DNA from: Flavihumibacter petaseus NBRC 106054
GTDB lineage: Bacteria; Bacteroidota; Bacteroidia; Chitinophagales; Chitinophagaceae
Direction of reading: 5' to 3'
DNA: 64,000 bases
Assembly (NCBI RefSeq): GCF_000974785.1
Contig: NZ_BBWV01000002.1
Coordinates: 930,001-994,000, forward strand
The translations under genes and the position numbers were made by a program. Below the pieces are notes generated by a model. That model saw only the letters and a list, made by a program, of their open reading frames with translations, made no database searches and was not told the origin of the DNA. This document shows positions 9,189 to 17,874 of this stretch, in pieces (within the stretch, counting starts at the first letter, position 1; every line of letters begins with the position of its first letter).

Positions 9189-9970
9189 TCCATAATATTA
9201 TCCGCGACAAACCCACCCGGCTGTTCATTTTCCTGGGTGGCTTTTTTATTACCAATGCGATCCTGGCCGAAATAATCGGTGTAAAGATCTTTTCCCTGGA
9301 AGATACCCTGGGCTTTTCCAAAGCAAGTTTCACCCTGCTCGGGCAGAGTGGTCTTTCCTTTGACCTGACGGTAGGCATATTGCCCTGGCCGGTCGTGTTC
9401 ATCATGACCGATATCATCAACGAATATTACGGGGTAAAAGGCGTCCGGTTTTTGTCGGTACTAACGGCTGTGCTGATCGCTTTTGTATTTGTCGTGTTTT
9501 ATATTGCCATTCATACGGTACCGGCAGAATGGTGGCGGGTGTCGCAGGAGGCGAAAGGGGTTCCCGATATGCAGGCGGCGTTTACCCAGGTAGTGGGCCA
9601 GGGCATGAACATCATCTTTGCATCGCTCACCGCCTTTATGATCGGCCAGCTGACAGACGCCAGGGTGTTCCGGGGGATTAAACGCCTAACCGGCGAGAAG
9701 CGGATCTGGATGCGCGCTACGCTATCTACGTTAGTATCACAACTTATTGATACTGTGGTTGTTTCCTATATTTACCTGTATTTCTCCATGGGATTCAGCT
9801 TTCCCCGGGTGACCGCCATCGCCCTCGTTGGTTATTCGTATAAATTCACGGTTGCCATCCTTTGCACCCCTCTCATTTACTGGATCCATGACGCCATTGA
9901 GCGATACCTGGGCCATGAGCAGGCGGCGGGCATGAAAAAAGCCGCCCTTGAGATGCAAATGAATCGTTAA
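9185..9970 (+). CDS. yhhQ: Queuosine precursor transporter (YhhQ/VUT family)
   Basis: 261 residues, six or seven hydrophobic segments. Family features include the early FLGGFFITNAILAEIIGVKI, PVVFIMTDIINEYYGVKGVR and SLTAFMIGQLTDARVFRGIK, and the late TLVSQLIDTVVVSYIYLYF. These are characteristic of the YhhQ/VUT transporters that import 7-cyano- or 7-aminomethyl-7-deazaguanine for tRNA queuosine synthesis. The D in IIMTDIINEYYG and the R/D pairs between helices are conserved in the family. It is coupled by a 4-base overlap to the small membrane protein upstream. Confidence 0.85.
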   Translation: MIHNIIRDKPTRLFIFLGGFFITNAILAEIIGVKIFSLEDTLGFSKASFTLLGQSGLSFDLTVGILPWPVVFIMTDIINEYYGVKGVRFLSVLTAVLIAFVFVVFYIAIHTVPAEWWRVSQEAKGVPDMQAAFTQVVGQGMNIIFASLTAFMIGQLTDARVFRGIKRLTGEKRIWMRATLSTLVSQLIDTVVVSYIYLYFSMGFSFPRVTAIALVGYSYKFTVAILCTPLIYWIHDAIERYLGHEQAAGMKKAALEMQMNR

Positions 9971-10053
9971 ACCAATGGTGCAACGTAAACGAAATATGCC
10001 TGCGGACGTCTAACTTACAACCGCCTTAGGTTAAATCAGTTAAATACCCGGCT

Positions 10054-12456
10054 ATGCTGTACCGTATAATGAAAAGCTGCCTGTTGCTGGTAATGTCTGT
10101 CGCCGCCACAACAGGTTTTGCGCAATCCTGGCCCGTTACCCTTACCATGGACAATGGCGATCTGCTGAAAGTCTATGCACCCCAGCCGACACAGTTTTCC
10201 GGCAACACCCTGCAGTTCCAGTCTGCCGTTTCCGTTCAGAAGAAATCAGCCGAGCTGCCGGTTTTCGGTACGCTGTGGGCAACTTCAAACACCGGCAATG
10301 ATGCTGTACACGGCGTTCAGGAACTGGAATCAATGAATATCACCGGCATCCGGTTTCCTGCAGACATCACTGCAGACGAGTCCCAGTACATTCAGCAGTT
10401 CCTGGAAAATGCGCTGCCTGGTTCCCATGCTGCTGTAAAGACAGCCGATATCCAGCAGGCCCTGAAGATAAATGAAGAGAAGAAGGCGCTGGATGCCGAT
10501 TTCGAAACCAAGGCACCGGTGATCTATTTCAGAAACAAACCGGCGATGCTGGTAGTAATTGACGGTGATGCCAGGTTCCAGCGCAACAATGACTGGGGTC
10601 TGGATGTGGTAATCAATTCTCCCAATACCATCGTCCGCCTGGATGGCAACCGGTTTTACCTCTATGGCGGCAAACACTGGTATGAGGCACCGGCCGTAAC
10701 GGGACCCTATCGTTACCAGGCTTACCCGCCGGCTGCCCTGTCAAAAGTAGAGACCGCAGTGGATCAGCAACAGGAAGCCAGCAACGGAAAAGGTAATGGT
10801 GACGATAGTTTCGATAATGAGTTTGATAATGCGGACAAACCGGTTGGTGAAGTGCTGGTGAGTACCGTACCTGCCGAACTGATCCAGACCAATGGCGAAC
10901 CCGCATTCAATCCCATTGACAACACGAGCCTGTTGTATGTGGAAAATTCGCCCAACGATATTTTCATGGATATCCCTTCACAGCAATATTATTTATTGTT
11001 ATCCGGTCGCTGGTACCGGTCCAACTCCGTTTACAATAACTGGAGTTATGTGGATGCATCCAGCCTTCCTGCTGATTTTGCCAATATTCCCGCAGGCTCG
11101 GCAAAGGACAACGTGCTTGCCAGCGTTGCCGGTACACCCGCTGCCAGCAATGCGCTGATGGACGCCCAGTTGCCGCAGACGGCAAGGGTCGACCGGAAGT
11201 CTGCCGCTGCCTCCGTAACCTATGATGGTGCTCCGGAATTCCAGAAGATCAGTGGTACCCGGATGAGCTATGCCGTTAATACCGCTTCTACCGTAATCAA
11301 ATACAGGGGTTCTTATTATCTCGTGGAGAATGGCGTTTGGTTTACGGGCGGATCACCTTCCGGCCCATGGGCAGTGAGCACTTCCCGTCCGGATGAAGTT
11401 GACCTCATCTCTCCCCGCTACCCGGTTTATAACGTGAAGTATGTGTATATCTATGATTACACCCCTGACTATGTTTATATGGGTTACACGCCTGGTTACA
11501 TGAATACTTTCGTGTATGGCCCGACGGTAGTATACGGAACCGGCTATTATTATAGTCCCTGGTACGGATCTTACTATTATGCGCGGCCCTGGACCTGGGG
11601 TTTCAACATGCACTATAATCCCTGGTACGGCTGGTCATTCGGCTTCAATTACTCGTCCGGCTGGTTCAACTATGGCTGGGGGTACCGCCCCTGGGGAACC
11701 TGGTGCGGTGGCTGGTGGGGACCGGTAAGCTATCGCCCTGCGTACTGCGCGCCCTATTACCGTAACCATGGCTATTATGGCTACCGCAATAACCATTTTT
11801 ATGTGAGCAATCGTGGACGTTACGGTTCCAACGGCTATTATGGTTACAGCAGGCCCAACAACAATATCTATCGTCAGCGAAACAATATTGCCAGCAATGA
11901 CATCTACCGGTATTCAAACAATCGCCCGGACAGAACTCCAGGCAGAGTGGACAACCGACCCAACCGTGCTGATAACAGGCCGGGTAACCGCCCGGATAAT
12001 GGGAGGTCGGATAACGGAAGGCCGGACCGGAACCGGTTCGATAATCCAAGACCTGTAACGGACCAGGGGGGTAACAGGCCCGACAACAGGTTCAATACCC
12101 GTCCAAATAATAACAGCGACCGCCCGGCACCAACAGTGGTTGACCGCAATAATAATCCGGAAAGAAGTTACGACAGGATCAATACGCGGCCGGGTGGCAA
12201 CCCTGAGCGTGTCAATGACCGGAGAGAATCGCCCCGCCGTGAACCGCAGCGTGAACCACAACGCGAACCACAGCGCGACAGCAGGAGGGAAATGCCGCAA
12301 AGGAGTTATAATCCCCCGCAAAGGCAACAGCAGGCACCGCAGCGCATGTCACCGCCGCAACGGCAGTTCTCTTCTCCATCAAGAGTTGAAGGGGGAAGCA
12401 GCAACAGGGGTGGTGGCGGAAATGGTGGTGGCAGGCCGGACAGGAGGGGGCATTAA
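10054..12456 (+). CDS. Large secreted protein with aromatic/Gly-rich region and N/R/P/D-rich C-terminal tail
   Basis: 800 residues. A signal peptide is present (KSCLLLVMSVAATTGFAQ); ATG at 10069 is an alternative start. Residues about 20-470 form a soluble part with repeated short segments of the form YYLLLSGRWYRSN..., FYLYGGKHWYEAP and YYLVENGVWFTGG, i.e. an internal repeat with a W-Y/F-x core. Residues about 480-600 are extremely rich in Tyr, Trp and Gly. The last 190 residues are low-complexity Asn/Arg/Pro/Asp, with QREPQREP-type repeats and a GGG-rich end. Similar architectures occur in Bacteroidota as uncharacterised carbohydrate-binding-like or surface proteins. Function unknown. Confidence 0.75.
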   Translation: MLYRIMKSCLLLVMSVAATTGFAQSWPVTLTMDNGDLLKVYAPQPTQFSGNTLQFQSAVSVQKKSAELPVFGTLWATSNTGNDAVHGVQELESMNITGIRFPADITADESQYIQQFLENALPGSHAAVKTADIQQALKINEEKKALDADFETKAPVIYFRNKPAMLVVIDGDARFQRNNDWGLDVVINSPNTIVRLDGNRFYLYGGKHWYEAPAVTGPYRYQAYPPAALSKVETAVDQQQEASNGKGNGDDSFDNEFDNADKPVGEVLVSTVPAELIQTNGEPAFNPIDNTSLLYVENSPNDIFMDIPSQQYYLLLSGRWYRSNSVYNNWSYVDASSLPADFANIPAGSAKDNVLASVAGTPAASNALMDAQLPQTARVDRKSAAASVTYDGAPEFQKISGTRMSYAVNTASTVIKYRGSYYLVENGVWFTGGSPSGPWAVSTSRPDEVDLISPRYPVYNVKYVYIYDYTPDYVYMGYTPGYMNTFVYGPTVVYGTGYYYSPWYGSYYYARPWTWGFNMHYNPWYGWSFGFNYSSGWFNYGWGYRPWGTWCGGWWGPVSYRPAYCAPYYRNHGYYGYRNNHFYVSNRGRYGSNGYYGYSRPNNNIYRQRNNIASNDIYRYSNNRPDRTPGRVDNRPNRADNRPGNRPDNGRSDNGRPDRNRFDNPRPVTDQGGNRPDNRFNTRPNNNSDRPAPTVVDRNNNPERSYDRINTRPGGNPERVNDRRESPRREPQREPQREPQRDSRREMPQRSYNPPQRQQQAPQRMSPPQRQFSSPSRVEGGSSNRGGGGNGGGRPDRRGH

Positions 12457-12953
12457 ACGTTTTTGCCCATGACGAAATCGTCCATCACATAACCGTTGCC
12501 GATGTCGATCACTTCGTCTTTCTCGATCCGGAATCCCATCGCTTCATAGAAGCGGATAGCAGGATTATCTTTTTTGACATTCAATATAAGGTGCGCGCCA
12601 TAGTGGGTGCGCACTTCTTCTTCTACCATATCCAGCAGCGCACGGCCAACGCCCTTACCCTGCACTTCCGGTAACACATATAGCTTTTGCAACTTCCATG
12701 TCGCGTCGGTGACCTTACTGAATGAAGCGAAGCCCACTTCTTCCAGTTCAATCTCCGCGATGATGAAACGATGGTCCCATTCCAGGATCTGTTTTTCCAA
12801 TGCTTCGGGACTATAAAACAGGTCCAGCATATATTCCAGCTGGGGAGCCGGAATCAGTTCACGGTAGGTCTCGGGCCAGATACGATGAGCCAGGTATCCA
12901 ATTGTCGGAATATCGTCCTGATCTGCGCTTCTTATTACCAATGCTTCGCTCAT
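12453..12953 (-). CDS. GNAT-family N-acetyltransferase
   Basis: 166 residues, the usual size for a single GNAT domain. The acetyl-CoA binding motif A is visible as LYVLPEVQGKGVGRALLD (V-x-x-x-x-Q/R-G-x-G-x-A) at about residues 90-108, and motif B as LNVKKDNPAIRFYEAMGFRI. GNATs transfer an acetyl group from acetyl-CoA to an amine; the substrate here is not predictable. The 3' end overlaps the convergent secreted-protein gene by four bases and the start overlaps the prsW-like gene by four bases. Confidence 0.88.
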   Translation of the reverse strand: MSEALVIRSADQDDIPTIGYLAHRIWPETYRELIPAPQLEYMLDLFYSPEALEKQILEWDHRFIIAEIELEEVGFASFSKVTDATWKLQKLYVLPEVQGKGVGRALLDMVEEEVRTHYGAHLILNVKKDNPAIRFYEAMGFRIEKDEVIDIGNGYVMDDFVMGKNV

Positions 12954-13663
12954 GAAGGAAAATTATGCTTTGAAATAGCCTGGTGCATCTTGATAGCCTG
13001 CCAGGAAAGCCGGATAGCTACCAGGTAAGACAGGATGGCGATGCCAAACAAATATCCACCGGATATATGACTGGTGATCGAATTATCCTGCTGCACCATC
13101 AAAAAAAGATCAAAAAGTCCATGAAACAAAACCGCGAGCAAAAAACCCCGCAGTTTCAACCATCGCGCCGCGTTGGAATGGGTGAATTTTGCCAACCCGA
13201 TATAATACCCCATCAGCACGCCGAATGTGGCATGCGCGGGAACCGATAAAAACATCCGGACCAGGGCAGTTCCCCACCCGAACTGCCATACATAGCCGAT
13301 ATTCTCAAAAGTTGCAAATCCCATCGCCACCATTACAGAATAAATGATGCCATCAAAAGGTTCGTTGAAGAAAGGTCGCGGATAGGCATACAACCTGGTC
13401 ATCATGAATTTTGATCCCTCTTCCGTCAGTGCTACCGCTACAAAAGACAGCAGCAGGTAATAGGTCCATCCGGAGGCAGGAATGAAGCTGGATAGGAGTG
13501 TTGATAAAGTCAACTGCAGTAACAGCGCAGGCAATACTGCGAGCATTCCCAGGAAAAAAGACTTGACCAGTGCGCGTAAGGGCTCACGGTCATATTGGTC
13601 CATCGAATAAATAAACCAGATGATGGCAATTCCCGGTGCCAGTGCCAATGCGAGCAAACCCAT
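12950..13663 (-). CDS. PrsW-family intramembrane metalloprotease
   Basis: 237 residues with about seven membrane segments. The three PrsW active-site motifs are present in order: TEEGSKF (EExxK, Glu81-Glu82), FATFEN (FxxxE) and HATFGVLMGYY (HxxxxxxxG), which place zinc-binding and catalytic residues inside the membrane. In Bacillus, PrsW cuts the anti-sigma factor RsiW; whether this protein acts on an anti-sigma factor is unknown. Its stop overlaps the GNAT gene start by four bases, suggesting co-translation. Confidence 0.85.
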   Translation of the reverse strand: MGLLALALAPGIAIIWFIYSMDQYDREPLRALVKSFFLGMLAVLPALLLQLTLSTLLSSFIPASGWTYYLLLSFVAVALTEEGSKFMMTRLYAYPRPFFNEPFDGIIYSVMVAMGFATFENIGYVWQFGWGTALVRMFLSVPAHATFGVLMGYYIGLAKFTHSNAARWLKLRGFLLAVLFHGLFDLFLMVQQDNSITSHISGGYLFGIAILSYLVAIRLSWQAIKMHQAISKHNFPS

Positions 13664-13721
13664 TCCTTTCTTTTGTTGCGCTGAAATTAGTGAATTAATA
13701 TTGACTCATAATTGCTACCCG

Positions 13722-16553
13722 ATGGTAAAAAGACTCCTTCCGGTTGGGATGTTGCTGATCACTACTGCTGTTTTTGCACAACATTTTGGCGGCAATCCAC
13801 CCGCCATCCGCTGGCAGGCCATCGAGCTGAAAAAGACCAGCATTATCTTCCCACAGGGATTTGATTCCACTGGCTCCAGGGTCGCAACTTTGTTGCAGCG
13901 TATCGATAACCTGCAGGATTCCAGTATCGGCGACCATCGCAGGAAACTAAGCCTGATCCTTCAGCCGCTGACAACTGTTTCCAATGGCTATGTCGCCCTT
14001 GCGCCGTTCCGGTCGGAATTCATGTTGACTTCCCCGGCAAACCCCTTTTCCCAGGGAAGCATAACGTGGACGGATCAACTCGCACTTCATGAATACAGGC
14101 ATGTTGAACAATACAGCAATTTTAACCGGGGACTGGCCAAAGTCTTCAGCATTTTGCTGGGGCAGCAGGGACAAGCCTTTGCCAATGCACTAACCGTACC
14201 TGACTGGTTCTTTGAAGGTGATGCCGTTTACCAGGAAACTTTCCTGAGCAGGCAGGGAAGGGGAAGGTTGCCTAATTTCTATGAAGGCTACCGGGCAATC
14301 TGGGAAGCGGGTACCCATTACCGGTATATGAAGCTGCGTAACGGTTCCCTGGTGGACTTTGTTCCCGGCCACTACGACCTGGGGTACCAGCTGGTTGCGT
14401 ATGGGCGAAACCGGTATGGCAATAATTTCTGGAAGCCGGTAACACAAGACGCAGCCGCGATGAAAGGACTTTTTTATCCGTTGCAGCGCGCTGTCCGGAA
14501 GTCAACCGGACGCAGTTTTCCTGAATTTGCCGATAGCGCGCTGAACAAGAGCCGCAGTATCCTTGTAGCCCATGAAGCGGGTCAAAGAGACAAACAACCG
14601 GTTGTAAACGAGGAAAATCCCTTTACGACTGAAGCGGGCGAATTACTGTTCCTGAAGTCCAGTTATAAAAGGGTAGCTGCGTTTTACCTGCGAAAAGATG
14701 GAAAGGAGGAAAAGATCCGCACTAAAGACAGGGGGCTCGACAATTACTTTTCCTACGCCGGCGGCCTGCTTGTTTACGCTGCCTATCGACCTGATGCCAG
14801 GTGGGGATGGAAGGATTATTCTGAACTGCAGCTGCTGGATATACATAGCGGTAAACAGAAACGGATCACCCGGAACACGCGGTATTTCTCGCCCGCATTG
14901 TCACCTTCTTCAGACTCCATTGTAGCGGTTTATAACGATCCCGGCGCTGCCAACGCACTCGATCTGCTGGACGCTGCCGGCAGGTTGCTCCGGCGACTTC
15001 CCAATACCGGGAATTATGTATACGCGCACCCGGCATTTGCGGGTGATAAAATAGTTGTGGCCGTACGTAATGCCAGTGCACAAATGAATCTACTGGCTAT
15101 TGATCTTCATACGGGTGTGGAAACGCTGCTTTTCCACTGGGCAAATACAGTTATTGGCTATCCCCGTTTCAGGGAGGGCTCAATTTATTTTACCGCATCA
15201 ACGGGAGGTGTAGACAGGATCTTCTCCTGCACCACTGATGGTAAAGGGCTGCAGCAATGGGACAATACCATTGCAGACAGCAGCAGGTTGGGGCAGTATC
15301 AACCTGATTTTCATAAGGGTGCGCTGACCTGGATGCAGTTCAGTGCCAATGGCCAGAAAATTATTCGTGTGCCAGCTGGTAGCCTGCGGCCAAAGCCGGT
15401 TCCGGAAACGGCATTATCGGTTTCAGATCCCTTGCAGGTAGCGGCCCTGGTGTCTTCGTGGAATGATCTTTCCGCACCAGGCCAGGATACGGGGTTTGCT
15501 GCACACCGCTATCGGAAGACCACCCGGCTGTTTCAGTTTCACAGCTGGCTGCCGTATTATGAAGAGCCGGAATTCAGCTTCAGTGTCATGAGCCAGAATC
15601 CGCTGAATACTTTTCAGAGTGCCTTAAGCTTTGTGTATAACCGCAACGAGGGCTATAAGCAGTTTGGTTTTTCCGGCACCTATGCCGGCTGGTTTCCCTG
15701 GCTGCAGGCAGGCGTGAATTATACCATCGACCGAAGGGGCATCTTTCAGCAACGCGAGATTTTCTGGAATGAAACGGAGCTGTCCCTGGGGGTTGGCGTT
15801 CCACTCAACCTGAGTCGCGGGCGGTCAATCCGCAACCTGTCCGGATCTGTAAAACTCGTATACGACAAAACTTATTTCCATGAGCCGGAAAAATCCCAGA
15901 TTGGGAATCCGGATTACTACTACCTCGATGAAGAGGTTAGGTTTACGAATCAATCACTGCAGGCAGTTCAGCAATTCAATCCCCCGTTTGCGCAAACTTT
16001 AAGGCTTCATTACCGGCATGCCATCAAGCTGTTTGATTCAGAACAATTGCTTGCCACCACCAATCTTTATTTCCCGGGCCTGTTTCCCAATCACAGTATT
16101 GTGCTCAATGGTGCAGGACAATTCAGGGATAGTACCAGCGGCATTCGTTTTACCGATGAAATGCCCTTTGCACGGGGGTACAATGATGTCAACTATTACC
16201 GGTCCCTCAAATGGGGCGTCAACTACGCGTTGCCTTTGTTTTATCCGGATGCCGGGTTATTTCAGATCGTTTACCTGCTCCGGGTAAGAGCCAACGTGTT
16301 TTATGACCATGCTTATGCGAAAGACGTGCAGTTGTTGCAGTCAGCAGACTACCAGCAATTCCGGTCAACCGGCATCGAACTGTTGATCGATTCGAAATGG
16401 TGGAACCAGTTGCCGGTAAGTTTCGGGATACGCTATTCCCGGTTACTGGATCCGGATCGGAATGGTTACACCGGATCCAACCGTTTTGAATTCATCCTAC
16501 CCGTTAACCTGATTCCGGCTGGTGTGAATTCAAAAACTCCTGTTGTCCAGTAA
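13722..16553 (+). CDS. Secreted HExxH protein with propeller-like centre and C-terminal outer-membrane barrel (function unknown)
   Basis: 943 residues from ATG 13722 (MVKRLLPVGMLLITTAVFAQ, a signal peptide); an upstream in-frame ATG would add 34 residues that spoil the signal peptide. At about residues 122-127 is LHEYRHVEQ, an HExxH zinc motif, followed about 40 residues later by WFFEGDAVYQE, whose Glu sits where gluzincin metallopeptidases carry their third ligand. Residues about 270-600 look like a beta-propeller (repeats such as SPALSPSSDSIVA). The last 300 residues alternate aromatic and polar residues in strand-like fashion, as in outer-membrane barrels. Likely a surface-anchored protease-like protein; activity is untested and the family is not named by me. 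Confidence 0.7.
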   Translation: MVKRLLPVGMLLITTAVFAQHFGGNPPAIRWQAIELKKTSIIFPQGFDSTGSRVATLLQRIDNLQDSSIGDHRRKLSLILQPLTTVSNGYVALAPFRSEFMLTSPANPFSQGSITWTDQLALHEYRHVEQYSNFNRGLAKVFSILLGQQGQAFANALTVPDWFFEGDAVYQETFLSRQGRGRLPNFYEGYRAIWEAGTHYRYMKLRNGSLVDFVPGHYDLGYQLVAYGRNRYGNNFWKPVTQDAAAMKGLFYPLQRAVRKSTGRSFPEFADSALNKSRSILVAHEAGQRDKQPVVNEENPFTTEAGELLFLKSSYKRVAAFYLRKDGKEEKIRTKDRGLDNYFSYAGGLLVYAAYRPDARWGWKDYSELQLLDIHSGKQKRITRNTRYFSPALSPSSDSIVAVYNDPGAANALDLLDAAGRLLRRLPNTGNYVYAHPAFAGDKIVVAVRNASAQMNLLAIDLHTGVETLLFHWANTVIGYPRFREGSIYFTASTGGVDRIFSCTTDGKGLQQWDNTIADSSRLGQYQPDFHKGALTWMQFSANGQKIIRVPAGSLRPKPVPETALSVSDPLQVAALVSSWNDLSAPGQDTGFAAHRYRKTTRLFQFHSWLPYYEEPEFSFSVMSQNPLNTFQSALSFVYNRNEGYKQFGFSGTYAGWFPWLQAGVNYTIDRRGIFQQREIFWNETELSLGVGVPLNLSRGRSIRNLSGSVKLVYDKTYFHEPEKSQIGNPDYYYLDEEVRFTNQSLQAVQQFNPPFAQTLRLHYRHAIKLFDSEQLLATTNLYFPGLFPNHSIVLNGAGQFRDSTSGIRFTDEMPFARGYNDVNYYRSLKWGVNYALPLFYPDAGLFQIVYLLRVRANVFYDHAYAKDVQLLQSADYQQFRSTGIELLIDSKWWNQLPVSFGIRYSRLLDPDRNGYTGSNRFEFILPVNLIPAGVNSKTPVVQ

Positions 16554-17167
16554 AAATTGCGGTAGGCTTTGACTGCCGGAGCTTCAGCGCAGGCAGTAGC
16601 TTTAGTGAAGGTGGGCTTTGCCCTCCGTAGCCTTGGCGAAGGAGGGAGGTGCTTTTATGAAAAATGGTAATTCATAAAACTGAGTGAAATGAGCCACCAG
16701 ACTGCGTTTCACAACCCTGCGCGTTTATAGACGGTTGTTGCAAAGATGCAAACCATGCTGCCTTAACCAACTGCATTAACCAACCTGAAGCCAGCCCCCA
16801 CTAAAGCTTTGGCTGATGAAGCAATGCTGATCCGTATCACATGGTTATGCTGTCAACACTGGCAATTTTCCTGTCGGAGGCTAAATCTTATTTACCCGGT
16901 AAACAGAACTACCCGTTTAATAAAACTATACTCTAAACGTTTATTTCACATACGGCTACCAAATGCAGGCTGGCTTTGCCCCGTAGGCTTGGCTAAGAAG
17001 GGCTTCGACTGCCGTAACTTCAGCGAAGGCGGGCTTTGCCCACCGAAGCTTTAGCGTAGGTGGGTGGCTCATTTCACTCAGTTTCTGAAATTGCAATATT
17101 TTGAAAACTGGATACCTGTCGCCCAATAGCGGCAAAACAGCTGTCAATTCAAGGCCAAAGCCCGCTG
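16554..17167. repeat. Gene-free spacer with an array of 26-bp palindromes and a 21-bp inverted repeat
   Basis: No convincing gene. The spacer contains four clear 26-bp imperfect palindromes at 16572-16597, 16621-16646, 17008-17033 and 17039-17064, all sharing the core GnAGCtTnaGCGnAGG with stem arms that vary in compensating fashion (actgcc/ggcagt, ccctcc/ggaggg, cccacc/ggtggg); a decayed copy lies near 16979-17001. Outside these, 16677-16697 and 17064-17084 are exact 21-bp inverted copies. Related CCTCCGnAGCnTnnGCGnAGGAGG palindromes are familiar intergenic repeats in Bacteroidota, from memory. They may form RNA hairpins or terminators, or be REP-like mobile repeats. Confidence 0.75.
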
Positions 17168-17800
17168 TCAATTCAAAACCAAAGACCGTTTTTTAAAATG
17201 CTGGTGATTGATCCACTGGTTGGCTTTCAGCGTGAGCCAGGCTGACCCTGCGCCCAGCAGTGCGCCGGCCGCAACATCACTCGGGTAGTGAACGCCGAGG
17301 TACATCCTGGAATAACCCACCAGTGATGCCCAGCCGAAAGCCGGAACACCTACATACCATTTGGGATAAGCAATAAACAGGGCTGTCGCCGTGGAGAATG
17401 CCTGTGATGTATGCCCAGAAGGAAAAGACGGACTACCTCCTGAACTTTCGGGTATGATCAAACCGGGGTAGTCTTTAGATGGACGCGTCCGGTTGACCGT
17501 ATGTTTCAACACGGTGGTGAACAGGCTGGAAACGGCAATGCTTTCGCCTATATACAGGGCTTTCCGGGTCATGGCCGGATCGTGCCGCACCTGCGCGGCG
17601 ACAAACAGGCTTACCGGGACAGCGAAACTGATTGCTCCTGTAGAATTGGAAATGCCCTGGTAAAATTCCATGTGCCCATGGGTGCGGTCCTCCATGAACT
17701 CCATCAGGGTTGTTTTATCGATGGCTGGTGCCTGTGCTGTCACCCGCATACTGCTGAATGACAGGGCCAGAAATGCCAGCAGTATGCGGGGTAGTTTCAT
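17168..17800 (-). CDS. PAP2-family phosphatase
   Basis: 210 residues with an N-terminal signal/anchor (LPRILLAFLALSFSSMRVTA). All three PAP2 phosphatase motifs are present: KHTVNRTRPSKD (KxxxxxxRP), SFPSGHTSQAF (PSGH) and GYSRMYLGVHYPSDV (SRxxxxxHxxxD), giving the catalytic histidines and phosphate-binding arginines. Such enzymes dephosphorylate lipid phosphates such as phosphatidic acid or undecaprenyl diphosphate at the membrane. It stands alone on its strand beyond the valS terminator. Confidence 0.88.
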   Translation of the reverse strand: MKLPRILLAFLALSFSSMRVTAQAPAIDKTTLMEFMEDRTHGHMEFYQGISNSTGAISFAVPVSLFVAAQVRHDPAMTRKALYIGESIAVSSLFTTVLKHTVNRTRPSKDYPGLIIPESSGGSPSFPSGHTSQAFSTATALFIAYPKWYVGVPAFGWASLVGYSRMYLGVHYPSDVAAGALLGAGSAWLTLKANQWINHQHFKKRSLVLN

Positions 17801-17827
17801 ATAATGTAAACCTACCTAAATAGCATT

Positions 17828-17854
17828 AAAAAAGCGGCCACCGGCCGCCCTTTT
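17828..17854 (-). terminator. Rho-independent terminator of valS
   Basis: Read on the minus strand, GCGGCC/GGCCGC arms (17834-17839 and 17843-17848) with a 3-base loop are followed by a run of six T. It lies 20 bases beyond the valS stop codon and separates valS from the PAP2 gene. Confidence 0.8.
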
Positions 17855-17874
17855 ACAATTGATTAAGGAAAAGA

